NCBI GenBank assembly: GCA_937899435.1
Contig: CALBQG010000044.1
Location: 1-40,893, forward strand
Length of the DNA stretch: 40,893 bases
Reading direction: 5' to 3'
Source: UBA11540 sp003445125
Lineage (GTDB): Bacteria; Bacillota; Clostridia; Oscillospirales; Ruminococcaceae
A program made the position numbers and the translations under genes. The notes beneath the pieces are model-generated. The model ran no database searches. It had not been told where the DNA came from and saw only the letters and a program-made list of their open reading frames with translations. How positions within the stretch are numbered: the first letter of the stretch is position 1; each line of letters begins with the position of its first letter. Of this stretch, positions 16,501 to 24,623 are shown piece after piece.

Positions 16501-19017
16501 GTGTTGAAGAAAACCGTAGGGATGCTGTTGATATTTGCCCTGCTTATGTCGGCGATTCCGACGGCTGCATTTGCCGGGGAGGAAGAAATCCACCCGATTG
16601 CCGCCGCCACTGCCGCGAAATCAGAGGGGAAATGGCATACCGATCAGGGCGACATTTCGGCGATTATCGACGGTGAGGACAGAACCTTTTTCATGAGAAA
16701 CTGGACGTCTATTCCCGAAGCCACTACATTTGATCTGACATTGGACAACTGCTATGATCTCGGTACCGCGCGCATCGTCTGGGGCGGTTCCTATTCTTTC
16801 TCCGCCGTAGCGTCAAAGTATGACGTGTTTGTGTCCGAGGACGGAATTTTGTATACCAAAGCGGCGTCAGTAACTGACGGCGCGGCTGCGGGAGAAGATC
16901 ACCGACGCACGGACGAGCTGTCTTTGAACGCGCAAACGGTGAAATATGTCCGTTTGTGCGTCTATGGGCAAATTCCCGACAGCTGTCTGGCGCTCAGCGA
17001 AGTGTCGTTTAAAGGATCGGTCAGTGCCGCGCCGGAAAAGAAAATCTATCCGACGGTGGTTCGCAGCTCGCAGGAAAACAAAAACTATCCGACAGTCAAT
17101 CTTACGGACGGCGACGCGACGACTTCCTGGCACGCCACCGAATGGCAGCAGGGCAGTGAGGGCGGCGATTCCGGACACAGCGACGCAGTGTTGACGGCAA
17201 TGCTGCCGCACGCGACGGATCTGACTGCGGTGGAATTTTCGCTGGTCAGCTATTTTCCCGACGGCACAACAAACTTTTATAACCGTAAAAGCAACGTGAA
17301 AGCCTTTGAAATCGAAGTTTCAGAAAACGGTATCGACTACCGAAAAGTCTACCGTTTTGACGGCAATGTGACCGCCATGTGCAGTCAGCTGGAAGCCAAT
17401 TTTACCGCCGGATGCTCCGTTCGGGATTTCACCGGCTCGGTCAAAGGCGTAAAATATGTCCGCATTACTTTTAAAAATTATTCCCGCCTCGCGCTCAATG
17501 ACCTGCGTGTTCGCGGCAATGATACCGAAAACGGACTGCGCACGAACGGCGTGCAGATTCGGCTGAGCACCCAAACCACCCACGCGGGGATGCGCTTTGC
17601 GGCACAGGCAGTGAAGGCGGAGCTGGGAATCGACGGAATCTATGCGCCCGAGGTTTCGGACGTGCAGCTCGGCATGATGCTTTTGCCGAAAAAACTGCTG
17701 GAAAAAAGCGGCTTTGATACGATTGCCGCACTTTTTGAAAGCGGAAAAACCGCGGAAATTCTGGACATTCCCGCGCAGAATCTCTATGCGCAGGACGACG
17801 AGACCGTCACCTTTGCGGCAGTGCTGACACGGATTCCCGTGGACAGCTTTGAGGAACTTCTCTGCGCTGTGCCGTATGTGAAGAAAAACGGGAAAACCCG
17901 CTTCGGAAAGCAGATTGAGCGCTCGTATACCGATGTGGCACAAACAGCAAACTTCACCTACCCCGCCGAAGAAGCGTGGGCAGTGAACACCGAGGATTTC
18001 CTGCGGGAAATTGACGAAAAACTTTATTTTGACGTTTCCGCCGCGTCCAAGGTCACGCCGATCGGAAAAGATGCTTCTCGCCTGTTCCCGACCGATGCGC
18101 CCGGTTACTATATTTCTGAAGGCATATTTGACGTGGACGCCGATACCATGCGGCGAGTGATCGAATCTCCGCACGCAGGCAACGGGGCAATCAAATGGCT
18201 GTATTTTTCGGCTGAAAACTATGCCGATCATCCCGACCAATACGACGGCATATTGCCGATTTCCAGGATGAACGACCCGCTGTATGTGCGAATGTGTATG
18301 CCGAACGAATCCGCCTCTTATATGGGCAATGCGGGGGATGCCGAGGAAGAACCGAAGGGACGAATCCATGCTTCCAATCTGTTTGAACTGACGGATCGCT
18401 ACATCAATGCCCTGCCGATCGGCGCGGTTTACGCCAATCCCCAAAAAGACATTCCCGACGATGCGCAGATCACGCTGTGCTTCGGGAAAATCACCCTTGC
18501 CGCGCGCACCAAGGATTCCGACGGCTGGTTTGTCGCTTCACAGATCGATTGCAAGCCCGTGAATATCTATCCGCTTCCGTGGCAGCTGGAGAACGACGAA
18601 AACCCCGTGAAAAGCTACCGCCTGCCAGACGACAATGTGCAGTGGGTGGACGATCATTACGAAATCAAACTGACCGGCGCCGATATTAAGGGAACAAAGT
18701 TTTCCGACGAACGCGTGGTCTCCAGCGTCCTGCACTTCTGGGGCACTTTCTTCTATTTTGAAAAAGGCAGCGACGTGTTGGGCATCTTGGCGAGCTATAC
18801 CGTGTGGGTCAAAGAACCTGAATGGTCGGGCTGCCTGACCGCCGATATCGGTGCAGACATCCGCGGTGCGGACGGTTATTGCCAGCAGGCGTTTACCGGG
18901 AATAATCACGTGATTACCAATGAACCCCGTGTGGTCTACGGTCACAATGTCGGACCGAAAGCATACGATACGGTCATGGACAGCCCGAAGGTCTGCGAAC
19001 TCATCGGACTGAAATAA
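16501..19017 (+). CDS. Secreted two-discoidin protein with C-terminal array family domain, subtype B
   Basis: An 838-residue protein; GGAGG lies four bases before GTG 16501 (TTG 16504 is also possible). A Sec signal peptide ends PTAAFA near residue 25, with no lipobox. Residues about 32-180 and 180-345 look like two F5/8C (discoidin, CBM32-like) modules: YDVFVSEDG, KYVRLCVYG, then NLTDGDATTSWHATEW, FEIEVSENGIDYRKVY, KYVRITFKNY. Residues about 350-490 match a module I recall from clostridial secreted proteins (THAGMRFAAQ, AVPYVKKNGKTRFG). The rest is a full array domain (FLREIDEKLYFDVSAA to VYGHNVGPKAYDTVMDS). Discoidin modules usually bind sugars, so it may be an extracellular glycan-binding member. 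It has its own promoter and a long leader. Confidence 0.88.
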   Translation: MLKKTVGMLLIFALLMSAIPTAAFAGEEEIHPIAAATAAKSEGKWHTDQGDISAIIDGEDRTFFMRNWTSIPEATTFDLTLDNCYDLGTARIVWGGSYSFSAVASKYDVFVSEDGILYTKAASVTDGAAAGEDHRRTDELSLNAQTVKYVRLCVYGQIPDSCLALSEVSFKGSVSAAPEKKIYPTVVRSSQENKNYPTVNLTDGDATTSWHATEWQQGSEGGDSGHSDAVLTAMLPHATDLTAVEFSLVSYFPDGTTNFYNRKSNVKAFEIEVSENGIDYRKVYRFDGNVTAMCSQLEANFTAGCSVRDFTGSVKGVKYVRITFKNYSRLALNDLRVRGNDTENGLRTNGVQIRLSTQTTHAGMRFAAQAVKAELGIDGIYAPEVSDVQLGMMLLPKKLLEKSGFDTIAALFESGKTAEILDIPAQNLYAQDDETVTFAAVLTRIPVDSFEELLCAVPYVKKNGKTRFGKQIERSYTDVAQTANFTYPAEEAWAVNTEDFLREIDEKLYFDVSAASKVTPIGKDASRLFPTDAPGYYISEGIFDVDADTMRRVIESPHAGNGAIKWLYFSAENYADHPDQYDGILPISRMNDPLYVRMCMPNESASYMGNAGDAEEEPKGRIHASNLFELTDRYINALPIGAVYANPQKDIPDDAQITLCFGKITLAARTKDSDGWFVASQIDCKPVNIYPLPWQLENDENPVKSYRLPDDNVQWVDDHYEIKLTGADIKGTKFSDERVVSSVLHFWGTFFYFEKGSDVLGILASYTVWVKEPEWSGCLTADIGADIRGADGYCQQAFTGNNHVITNEPRVVYGHNVGPKAYDTVMDSPKVCELIGLK

Positions 19018-19020
19018 AGC

Positions 19021-19050
19021 AAAAAACGGACGGGAAACCGCCCGTTTTTT
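19021..19050 (+). terminator. Terminator of array gene 7
   Basis: AAAAAACGG-A-CGG / GAAA / CCG-C-CCGTTTTTT hairpin with one A/C mismatch. The next promoter's -35 begins four bases later. Confidence 0.9.
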
Positions 19051-19053
19051 CTC

Positions 19054-19082
19054 TTGCAATGGGAAGAAAAAGATGCTATAAT
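19054..19082 (+). promoter_or_regulatory. Sigma-A promoter of array gene 8
   Basis: TTGCAA (19054-19059), 17-bp spacer, TATAAT (19077-19082), packed against the preceding terminator. Confidence 0.88.
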
Positions 19083-19122
19083 AAAAAAGGGAATGATTGC
19101 AATCTACTTTGGAGGAGATTGT

Positions 19123-20235
19123 ATGAAGAAAATGATCGCGGTTCTGTTGGCAGCCCTGCTTTTGTGCAGCTGCAACGGGCAAACCGCAACCACGTCGTCC
19201 GGGACACCGGCGGCGGAGGCATCGACGGATGAAAATTTCATTCGCGAAATTGAAGGCATAAAATATTTTGACGTAAAAGCAGCGGCGAAAGCGACCGGCA
19301 CGTTGAAAAACAAAGCAGACCCGCTGTTTCCCGAAGACGCAGAAGGGTACTACATTGAGCGCGGCACCTATACCGTGAGTGCCGATGTCATGCGGCGGGT
19401 TATCAAGAAACCGTTCGCAGGCGACGGCGCGATTCATTGGGAAGGGTATAAAGCGGTTTCTCTCGGCGGAAACGAGGACATCTTCGACGGCGACCTGCCG
19501 GTGTCGAAAATCGGCGATCCGCTGTATGAGCTGATGTGCCTGCCCAATGAACAGGGATCTTACCTGGAAACCTTTGCCCAGCGCTACAACGCGGCAAATC
19601 TCTACCCGATCACGGATGAGTATTATAACGCGCTGCCGATCGGCGCGGTATATGTCAATCCCGACAAAAAGCTGCCGGACGACGCGCAGGTGACCCTGTG
19701 CTTCGGAAACATTGAACTGCTCGCACGCACGAAGGATTCAGACGGCTGGTTTTTGGCGTCGGAAATGCTCTGCCAACCGATCAACATTTATCCGCTCCCC
19801 TGGACGTTGGAAAACGACGCAAAGCCGGTGCAGAATATGCGCATGGCGCCCGAACTTGCCACGGAAGTGGACGGGCATTATGAGCTGAAGCTGACCGGTG
19901 CCGATCTCAACGGCACATCCTTCGGAGACAACCGCGTGGAAAGCAGCGTCCTGCATTTCTGGGGAAAGTTCTACGAGTACGAAAAAGGCAGCGATGTGCT
20001 GGGTGTGGTTGCCGCTTATACCGTTTGGGTCAAGGAGCCTGAATGGGCAGGCTATCTGACGGCAGATGTCGGCGTGGATATCCGCGGCGAGAGCCGCACG
20101 GAACAGGCGTTTACGGCAATTAACTTTACCATTACCGATCAGCCGCGCGTGATCTACGGTCACAATGTCGGACCGAAAGCGTACGATACGGTCATGGACA
20201 GCCCGAAGGTCTGCGAAATGATTGGACTGAAGTAA
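19123..20235 (+). CDS. Array family lipoprotein 8, subtype B, short linker
   Basis: A 370-residue lipoprotein; the start is ATG 19123 after TTTGGAGGAG, since upstream in-frame codons overlap the promoter. Lipobox LLLCSC with Cys17, then the shortest linker of the array (about 20 residues, TATTSSGTPAAEASTD). Domain blocks are FIREIEGIKYFDVKAA, PNEQGSYLET, NAANLYPITDEYYNAL, DDAQVTLCF and QAFTAINF, ending IYGHNVGPKAYDTVMDSP. It differs from the next gene at only about 29 of 370 positions by eye, with no gaps. A cluster of changes lies just after the PNEQGSY block (ETFAQRYN against ETTINRSN). Function unknown. Confidence 0.87.
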   Translation: MKKMIAVLLAALLLCSCNGQTATTSSGTPAAEASTDENFIREIEGIKYFDVKAAAKATGTLKNKADPLFPEDAEGYYIERGTYTVSADVMRRVIKKPFAGDGAIHWEGYKAVSLGGNEDIFDGDLPVSKIGDPLYELMCLPNEQGSYLETFAQRYNAANLYPITDEYYNALPIGAVYVNPDKKLPDDAQVTLCFGNIELLARTKDSDGWFLASEMLCQPINIYPLPWTLENDAKPVQNMRMAPELATEVDGHYELKLTGADLNGTSFGDNRVESSVLHFWGKFYEYEKGSDVLGVVAAYTVWVKEPEWAGYLTADVGVDIRGESRTEQAFTAINFTITDQPRVIYGHNVGPKAYDTVMDSPKVCEMIGLK

Positions 20236-20237
20236 AA

Positions 20238-20268
20238 CAAAAACGGACGGGAAACCGTCCGTTTTTCT
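20238..20268 (+). terminator. Terminator of array gene 8
   Basis: AAACGGACGG / GAAA / CCGTCCGTTT hairpin followed by TT. Confidence 0.92.
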
Positions 20269-20269
20269 C

Positions 20270-20298
20270 TTGTGCCGGGAAGAAAGATGTGCTATAAT
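20270..20298 (+). promoter_or_regulatory. Sigma-A promoter of array gene 9
   Basis: TTGTGC (20270-20275), 17-bp spacer, TATAAT (20293-20298). The surrounding bases are nearly the same as at 19054-19082. Confidence 0.85.
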
Positions 20299-20337
20299 AA
20301 AAAAGAATGGTTGCAATCTGATTCGGAGGAGAATTGT

Positions 20338-21450
20338 ATGAAAAAACTGATTGCGGTCCTGCTGGCGGCACTGCTTTTGTGCAGCTGCAACGGACAAACC
20401 GCAACCACGTCGTCCGGAACACCGGCGGCGGAGGCATCGACGGATGAAAACTTCATCCGCGAAATTGAGGGCGTAAAATATTTTGACGTCAAAGCGGCGG
20501 CGAAGGCGACCGGCACGCTGAAAAACAAAGCGAACCCGCTGTTTCCCGAAGACGCCGAGGGGTATTACATCGAAAAAGGCACTTATGTCGTGAGTGCCGA
20601 TGTCATGCGGCGGATCATTAAAAAGCCCTTTGCAGGCGACGGCGCAATTCGTTGGGAGGGATATAAAGCGGGTTCCTTCGGCGGGAATGAAGATATCTTC
20701 GACGGCGATCTGCCGGTGTCGAAGATCGGCGATCCGCTGTATGAGCTGATGTGCCTGCCCAATGAACAGGGCTCGTATATGGAAACGACCATCAATCGTT
20801 CCAATGCGGCAAATCTTTACCCGATCACGGATGAGTATTATAATGCGCTGCCGATCGGCGCGGTGTATGTCAATCCCGAAAAGAAACTGCCCGATGACGC
20901 GCAGGTGACCCTGTGCTTCGGAAACATTGTGCTGCTTGCACGCACGAAGGATTCCGACGGCTGGTTCTTGGCGTCGGAAAAGCTCTGCGAGCCGATCAAT
21001 ATCTATCCGCTCCCCTGGACGTTGGAAAACGATGCCAAGCCGGTGCAGAATATGCGTATGGCGCCTGAACTTGCCACGGAGGTGGACGGGCATTATGAAC
21101 TGAAGCTGACCGGTGCCGATCTCAACGGCGCGTCCTTCGGAGACAACCGCGTGGAAAGCAGTGTCCTGCATTTTTGGGGAAAGTTCTACGAGTACGAAAA
21201 AGGCAGCGATGTGCTGGGTGTGGTTGCCGCTTATACCGTTTGGGTCAAGGAGCCTGAATGGGCAGGTTATCTGACGGGGACGATCGGCGTGGATATCCGT
21301 GGCGAGAACCGTGCGGAGCAGGCGTTCACGGGAATCAATTTTGCGATCACGGGTGAACCGCGTGTGGTCTACGGTCACAATGTCGGACCGAAAGCGTATG
21401 ATACGGTCATGGACAGCCCGAAGGTCTGCGAAATGATCGGACTGAAGTAA
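20338..21450 (+). CDS. Array family lipoprotein 9, subtype B, near-copy of gene 8
   Basis: A 370-residue lipoprotein after CGGAGGAG. The signal peptide and linker are the same as in gene 8 except one residue (Leu4 for Met4); lipobox Cys17. The domain carries PNEQGSYMET, NAANLYPITDEYYNAL, DDAQVTLCF and QAFTGINF, and ends VYGHNVGPKAYDTVMDSP. The high identity to gene 8, extending into promoter and terminator, points to a recent duplication or gene conversion. It is the last member of the array; the gene beyond it faces the other way. Function unknown. Confidence 0.87.
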   Translation: MKKLIAVLLAALLLCSCNGQTATTSSGTPAAEASTDENFIREIEGVKYFDVKAAAKATGTLKNKANPLFPEDAEGYYIEKGTYVVSADVMRRIIKKPFAGDGAIRWEGYKAGSFGGNEDIFDGDLPVSKIGDPLYELMCLPNEQGSYMETTINRSNAANLYPITDEYYNALPIGAVYVNPEKKLPDDAQVTLCFGNIVLLARTKDSDGWFLASEKLCEPINIYPLPWTLENDAKPVQNMRMAPELATEVDGHYELKLTGADLNGASFGDNRVESSVLHFWGKFYEYEKGSDVLGVVAAYTVWVKEPEWAGYLTGTIGVDIRGENRAEQAFTGINFAITGEPRVVYGHNVGPKAYDTVMDSPKVCEMIGLK

Positions 21451-21463
21451 AATCAAAGACAAG

Positions 21464-21498
21464 AATCCGCTCCCGCCAAAGGCGGGAGCGGATTTTGC
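21464..21498. terminator. Bidirectional terminator at the array's right end
   Basis: Perfect 14-bp stem AATCCGCTCCCGCC / AAA / GGCGGGAGCGGATT. It is unrelated in sequence to the array hairpins, and lies between convergent genes. Confidence 0.9.
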
Positions 21499-21507
21499 GT
21501 TTATATG

Positions 21508-22494
21508 TCAGTTGGCAATCGTCTGCGCTAAGTACGGCATGTCCGCGGTCAGCACGTCAAACCGATATCCCTGTTCCCGCAGCCAGTCGATGATCTCCGG
21601 AAGGGCATCGGGAGTAGTGTAGCGGCTTTTGGAATCGTGCATGAGAATGCAAACACAGTTTTTTGTTCCCACCGTGGTTTTCACGGCGTCAATCAGCTCC
21701 TGCTTTGACGGCGGCTCCTTCGTCAAAGCATCATTGTTGGCGGCGTTCCAGTCAAAAAACGTGTATCCGCGCTGTAAAACGCCGACCGCCAAACGGCTCA
21801 TAATCCCCTGATTGTACTTCATGCTCACGCGATTGCTCAGCCCGCCGGGAAAACGCATGATGCGCGAATGGATGCCGATGACATCGTACACATGCTGTTC
21901 GATCTGATCCAGGTCGCGGTAAAAAGAATCTTCGTCCTTGTAGCATTTGGCATAGTCGTGACTGTATGTGTGAAGCCCGATGGCGTGTCCCGCTTCGTAG
22001 ATCCGCTTCAGCTCTTCGTCCTTTCCCGAACCGACCACAAACCACGTGGCTTTTACGTCCTTTTCTTCCAGAATGGACAGAATCTTGTCGGTATTGACGG
22101 ACGGACCGTCGTCAAAGGTCAGATACGCCACTTTCCCTTCGGCGGGCGCCCAGCTTTTGGTGTTGGACTTGATCGGTTTGGACGCAAGCACCTGCTTTTT
22201 GAGATCGGCAATCTGTTTCTCGTAGGATTCCCGCTCTTTTGTCCATTCGGCTTCCTTTTCTTCGGATTCGCGCTGTTTTTTGTCTGCGTCCTCCTGCATT
22301 TTCGCAAGGGCTTTTTCCAACACGTCAATCTGCTGTTGAAGTGCCGAAAGGCGGGTATCGTCCTGGGACAGGGCGGCATCGACGGATTTTTGCACGATGT
22401 CGCGTCCTTTACAGAAAAAGAAAAGCACCGTGATTGCCAGAATGACCGTCACCGTACCGAGAAAAACCGTGGAACCTCTTCTTCTTTTTTTCAT
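21508..22494 (-). CDS. Membrane-anchored polysaccharide deacetylase (CE4)
   Basis: A 328-residue protein; ATG 22494 follows AAGGAGG, and the upstream extension of the frame runs through the promoter. A basic start (MKKRRRG) and one hydrophobic helix anchor it, followed by a charged coiled coil to about residue 120 (LQQQIDVLEKALAKMQ). The NodB domain shows TFDDGP (metal Asp), HTYSH (metal His pair), RFPGG in place of the usual RxPYG, DWNAANND and ILMHDS. It probably removes N-acetyl groups from peptidoglycan or surface glycan outside the cell, a change that often gives lysozyme resistance. It faces the array and shares its terminator. Confidence 0.92.
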   Translation of the reverse strand: MKKRRRGSTVFLGTVTVILAITVLFFFCKGRDIVQKSVDAALSQDDTRLSALQQQIDVLEKALAKMQEDADKKQRESEEKEAEWTKERESYEKQIADLKKQVLASKPIKSNTKSWAPAEGKVAYLTFDDGPSVNTDKILSILEEKDVKATWFVVGSGKDEELKRIYEAGHAIGLHTYSHDYAKCYKDEDSFYRDLDQIEQHVYDVIGIHSRIMRFPGGLSNRVSMKYNQGIMSRLAVGVLQRGYTFFDWNAANNDALTKEPPSKQELIDAVKTTVGTKNCVCILMHDSKSRYTTPDALPEIIDWLREQGYRFDVLTADMPYLAQTIAN

Positions 22495-22525
22495 AAACAG
22501 AACCTCCTTGACGGGAACTGTTTCC

Positions 22526-22554
22526 AGTATAACTAAACGGTAGACAAATGTCAA
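22526..22554 (-). promoter_or_regulatory. Sigma-A promoter of the deacetylase gene
   Basis: Minus-strand TTGACA (22554-22549), 17-bp spacer, TATACT (22531-22526). Confidence 0.92.
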
Positions 22555-22683
22555 CCTTTTTCGCGAATTTTATTGATATTTCTATTATAGCGGGTTGGGA
22601 GAGGAATTTCAACAGGCATTCGCCGAATTTTGACAAAATTTTTCAGAGGGTGTTGTGGAATATGTCAAAATCCTGAAAAAGTC

Positions 22684-22712
22684 TTGCAGAGACGCGGAAA
22701 AGTTGGTATACT
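22684..22712 (+). promoter_or_regulatory. Sigma-A promoter of the Na/Pi cotransporter gene
   Basis: TTGCAG (22684-22689), 17-bp spacer ending TTGG, TATACT (22707-22712). Confidence 0.85.
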
Positions 22713-22776
22713 GATAGTGTTATGTAAAAAGTTTGTAAAATCAGGTGCAACCGGGGAGCTGTGCCGGGGAGAAAAA

Positions 22777-24543
22777 ATGAACGATGTTGTCTTTGCAATC
22801 ATTCGGCTGCTGTGCGGGTTGGCGTTTTTCCTGTACGGCATGGATGTCATGTCCGGCGGACTGAAAAAGCTGGCGGGTGGAAAATTGGAGCAGATGCTCA
22901 AAAAAATGACGTCCAATTCATTCACGGGAATCCTGCTCGGTGCGGGGATCACCATTGCGATCCAGTCGTCCTCCGCGATGACGGTCATGCTGGTCGGACT
23001 TGTCAACTCCGGAATTATGGAGCTCGGTCAGACTATCAGCGTGATTTTCGGGTCCAATATCGGCACGACGGTTACGGCGTGGATTACGTCACTGTCCGCG
23101 ATCGGCGATGCGGATAATTTCTTCATCGAGATCATCAAACCGTCCAATTTTTCGGGAATACTGGCGTTTGTCGGCATTGTGATGATCATGATGTCCAAAA
23201 AGAAAAGGCGCAAGGATATCGGCACGATCTTTGTCGGATTTGCTGTGCTGATGTTCGGCATGGAGCTGATGAGCGACGCGGTCAAACCACTCAGCGAAAG
23301 CGAGCAGTTTTCCCGTATCCTGACGCTGTTTGACAATCCGGTGCTTGGTGTCGTGATCGGTACGGTGTTTACGGGAATCATTCAGAGCTCGGCGGCTTCG
23401 ATAGGCATTCTGCAGGCGCTGTCCATGGCGGGAAAGATTTCTTATTCCATGGCGATTCCGCTGGTTCTCGGTTTGAATATCGGCACCTGTGCGACGGCAT
23501 TGCTGTCGAGCTTTGGGGTCAATAAAAAAGCAAAACGCGTGGCAGTTGTACATGTGAGCATCAAAATCATCGGAATGTTGGTGTTCATGGTGCTTCTGTA
23601 TGTGCCGCAGCTGTTTATTGATATGCCGTTCATGAGGGAAAACATCAACCCGTTCGGCGTGGCGCTGTGCCATTCGGTGTTCAATATTCTGAACACGCTG
23701 ATCCTGCTTCCGTTCCCGAAGCAGCTGGAAAAATTGGCGAATTTTCTTGTCCGCGACCGTCACGACGGAGAAGCGGAGGAATATACGCTCATTGACGAAC
23801 GTCTGCTGCAAACGCCTTCCTTTGCGGTGGCAGAATGTAATAATCAGACCTGCCGCATGGCGTCCCTTGCCAAAAAGACGTTTTTGGAATCCGTCGGATT
23901 GATTTTCTCCTTCAAGGGAGAAAACTTTGACGATGTGGTGCAGAAGGAAGAAAGCCTGGATCAGTATGAGGATAAGCTCAGCACCTACCTTGTGCGCCTG
24001 TCGGGAAAGGATATTTCCGATCGGGACGGAAGGGAAATTTCCAAGCTGCTCAATACGGTCAGCGATTTTGAACGTATCGGCGACCACGCGATGAATATCG
24101 CGTTTGCGGCGCAGGGAATGCACGACAAGAACCTGTCGTTTTCCGTGAAAGCAACCGAGGAATTCCGCGTGCTGGATGCGGCAATCCGCGATATTCTGGA
24201 ATTGACGGTGAAAGCGTTTAAAACGGGCGATTTGGCACTGGCACGGCAGGTGGAACCGCTGGAGCAGGTAATCGATACGCTGACGGCAACGATGAAATCG
24301 CGGCACGTGGAGCGGCTGAAAAGCGGGGAATGCTCGGTGGAATCCGGTATTATTCTGTCCGACCTGCTGACAAATTATGAGCGTGTGTCGGATCACTGCT
24401 CCAATATTGCGGTGGCGCTGATTGAGATCGACAAAAACGAGATGGATGCGCATGAGTATTTGCATGAACTGAAAAAATCGGATGCCGGCTTTGAAGCACA
24501 ATACAAATTGTATAAAGAAAGCTACAAATTACCGCAAGAATAA
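22777..24543 (+). CDS. Na/Pi cotransporter family protein with PhoU-like tail
   Basis: A 588-residue protein; ATG 22777 follows GGGGAG, and earlier in-frame codons lie in the promoter region. The membrane part (about 1-310) has the two inverted repeats of the NptA/YjbB type, each with its signature: AIQSSSAMTVMLVG and IIQSSAASIGILQAL. GSNIGTT and GLNIGTCATALLSSFG repeat alongside them. The soluble C-terminal part (about 350-580) has the helical PhoU pattern, including SDFERIGDHAMNIA and YERVSDHCSNIA. Members move phosphate with sodium or are linked to phosphate balance and cyclic-dinucleotide control. It is a single gene with its own promoter and terminator. Confidence 0.93.
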   Translation: MNDVVFAIIRLLCGLAFFLYGMDVMSGGLKKLAGGKLEQMLKKMTSNSFTGILLGAGITIAIQSSSAMTVMLVGLVNSGIMELGQTISVIFGSNIGTTVTAWITSLSAIGDADNFFIEIIKPSNFSGILAFVGIVMIMMSKKKRRKDIGTIFVGFAVLMFGMELMSDAVKPLSESEQFSRILTLFDNPVLGVVIGTVFTGIIQSSAASIGILQALSMAGKISYSMAIPLVLGLNIGTCATALLSSFGVNKKAKRVAVVHVSIKIIGMLVFMVLLYVPQLFIDMPFMRENINPFGVALCHSVFNILNTLILLPFPKQLEKLANFLVRDRHDGEAEEYTLIDERLLQTPSFAVAECNNQTCRMASLAKKTFLESVGLIFSFKGENFDDVVQKEESLDQYEDKLSTYLVRLSGKDISDRDGREISKLLNTVSDFERIGDHAMNIAFAAQGMHDKNLSFSVKATEEFRVLDAAIRDILELTVKAFKTGDLALARQVEPLEQVIDTLTATMKSRHVERLKSGECSVESGIILSDLLTNYERVSDHCSNIAVALIEIDKNEMDAHEYLHELKKSDAGFEAQYKLYKESYKLPQE

Positions 24544-24589
24544 TTTTAAAATTGCAAAACGTATAAAATACAAGAGAATATACAAAACG

Positions 24590-24623
24590 GAAAGTGGCAA
24601 CACGAAGTGTTGCCACTTTTTTA
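24590..24623 (+). terminator. Terminator of the Na/Pi cotransporter gene
   Basis: Perfect 13-bp stem AAAGTGGCAACAC / GAA / GTGTTGCCACTTT with TTTT after it. Confidence 0.94.

Larger units (their letters stand above)
8448..21450 (+). repeat. Tandem array of nine paralogous genes (unrecognised family)
   Basis: Nine head-to-tail genes encode one shared domain of about 330 residues. Recurring blocks, in order, are REIDGEKYFDVSAA, a GYYIEKG strand, VDADTM, GDGAIKW, FDGILPISKMNDPLY, DDAxITLCF, NIYPLPWxLEN, VDDHYEIKLTGAD, TVWVKEPEW and YGHNVGPKxYDxVMDS. Start-to-start spacing is mostly 1.1-1.5 kb. Two subtypes are distinguished in the middle and near the C-terminus. Subtype A has PHERNAF and QTFSSRYF (genes at 8448, 10937, 13648). 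Subtype B has PNE..SY, NAxNLYxxT and QAFTGINF or a variant (genes at 9589, 12321, 14984, 16501, 19123, 20338). Promoter and terminator are duplicated with the genes. I do not recognise the family. Confidence 0.93.

Noticed and set aside
8448..21450. Possibility that the array is a phase-variable cassette system with a recombinase
   Set aside because: All copies are intact with their own promoters and point the same way; no recombinase, inverted sites or silent fragments are present.
8448..21450. CRISPR-like or protein-repeat reading of the array
   Set aside because: The repeats are whole genes over 1 kb long with distinct frames, not short direct repeats with spacers.
23089..24501. 470-residue minus-strand frame opposite the Na/Pi cotransporter
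   Set aside because: Antisense shadow: His/Gln/Arg-rich, no motif, and the plus strand has unmistakable QSSSA and PhoU-like motifs.
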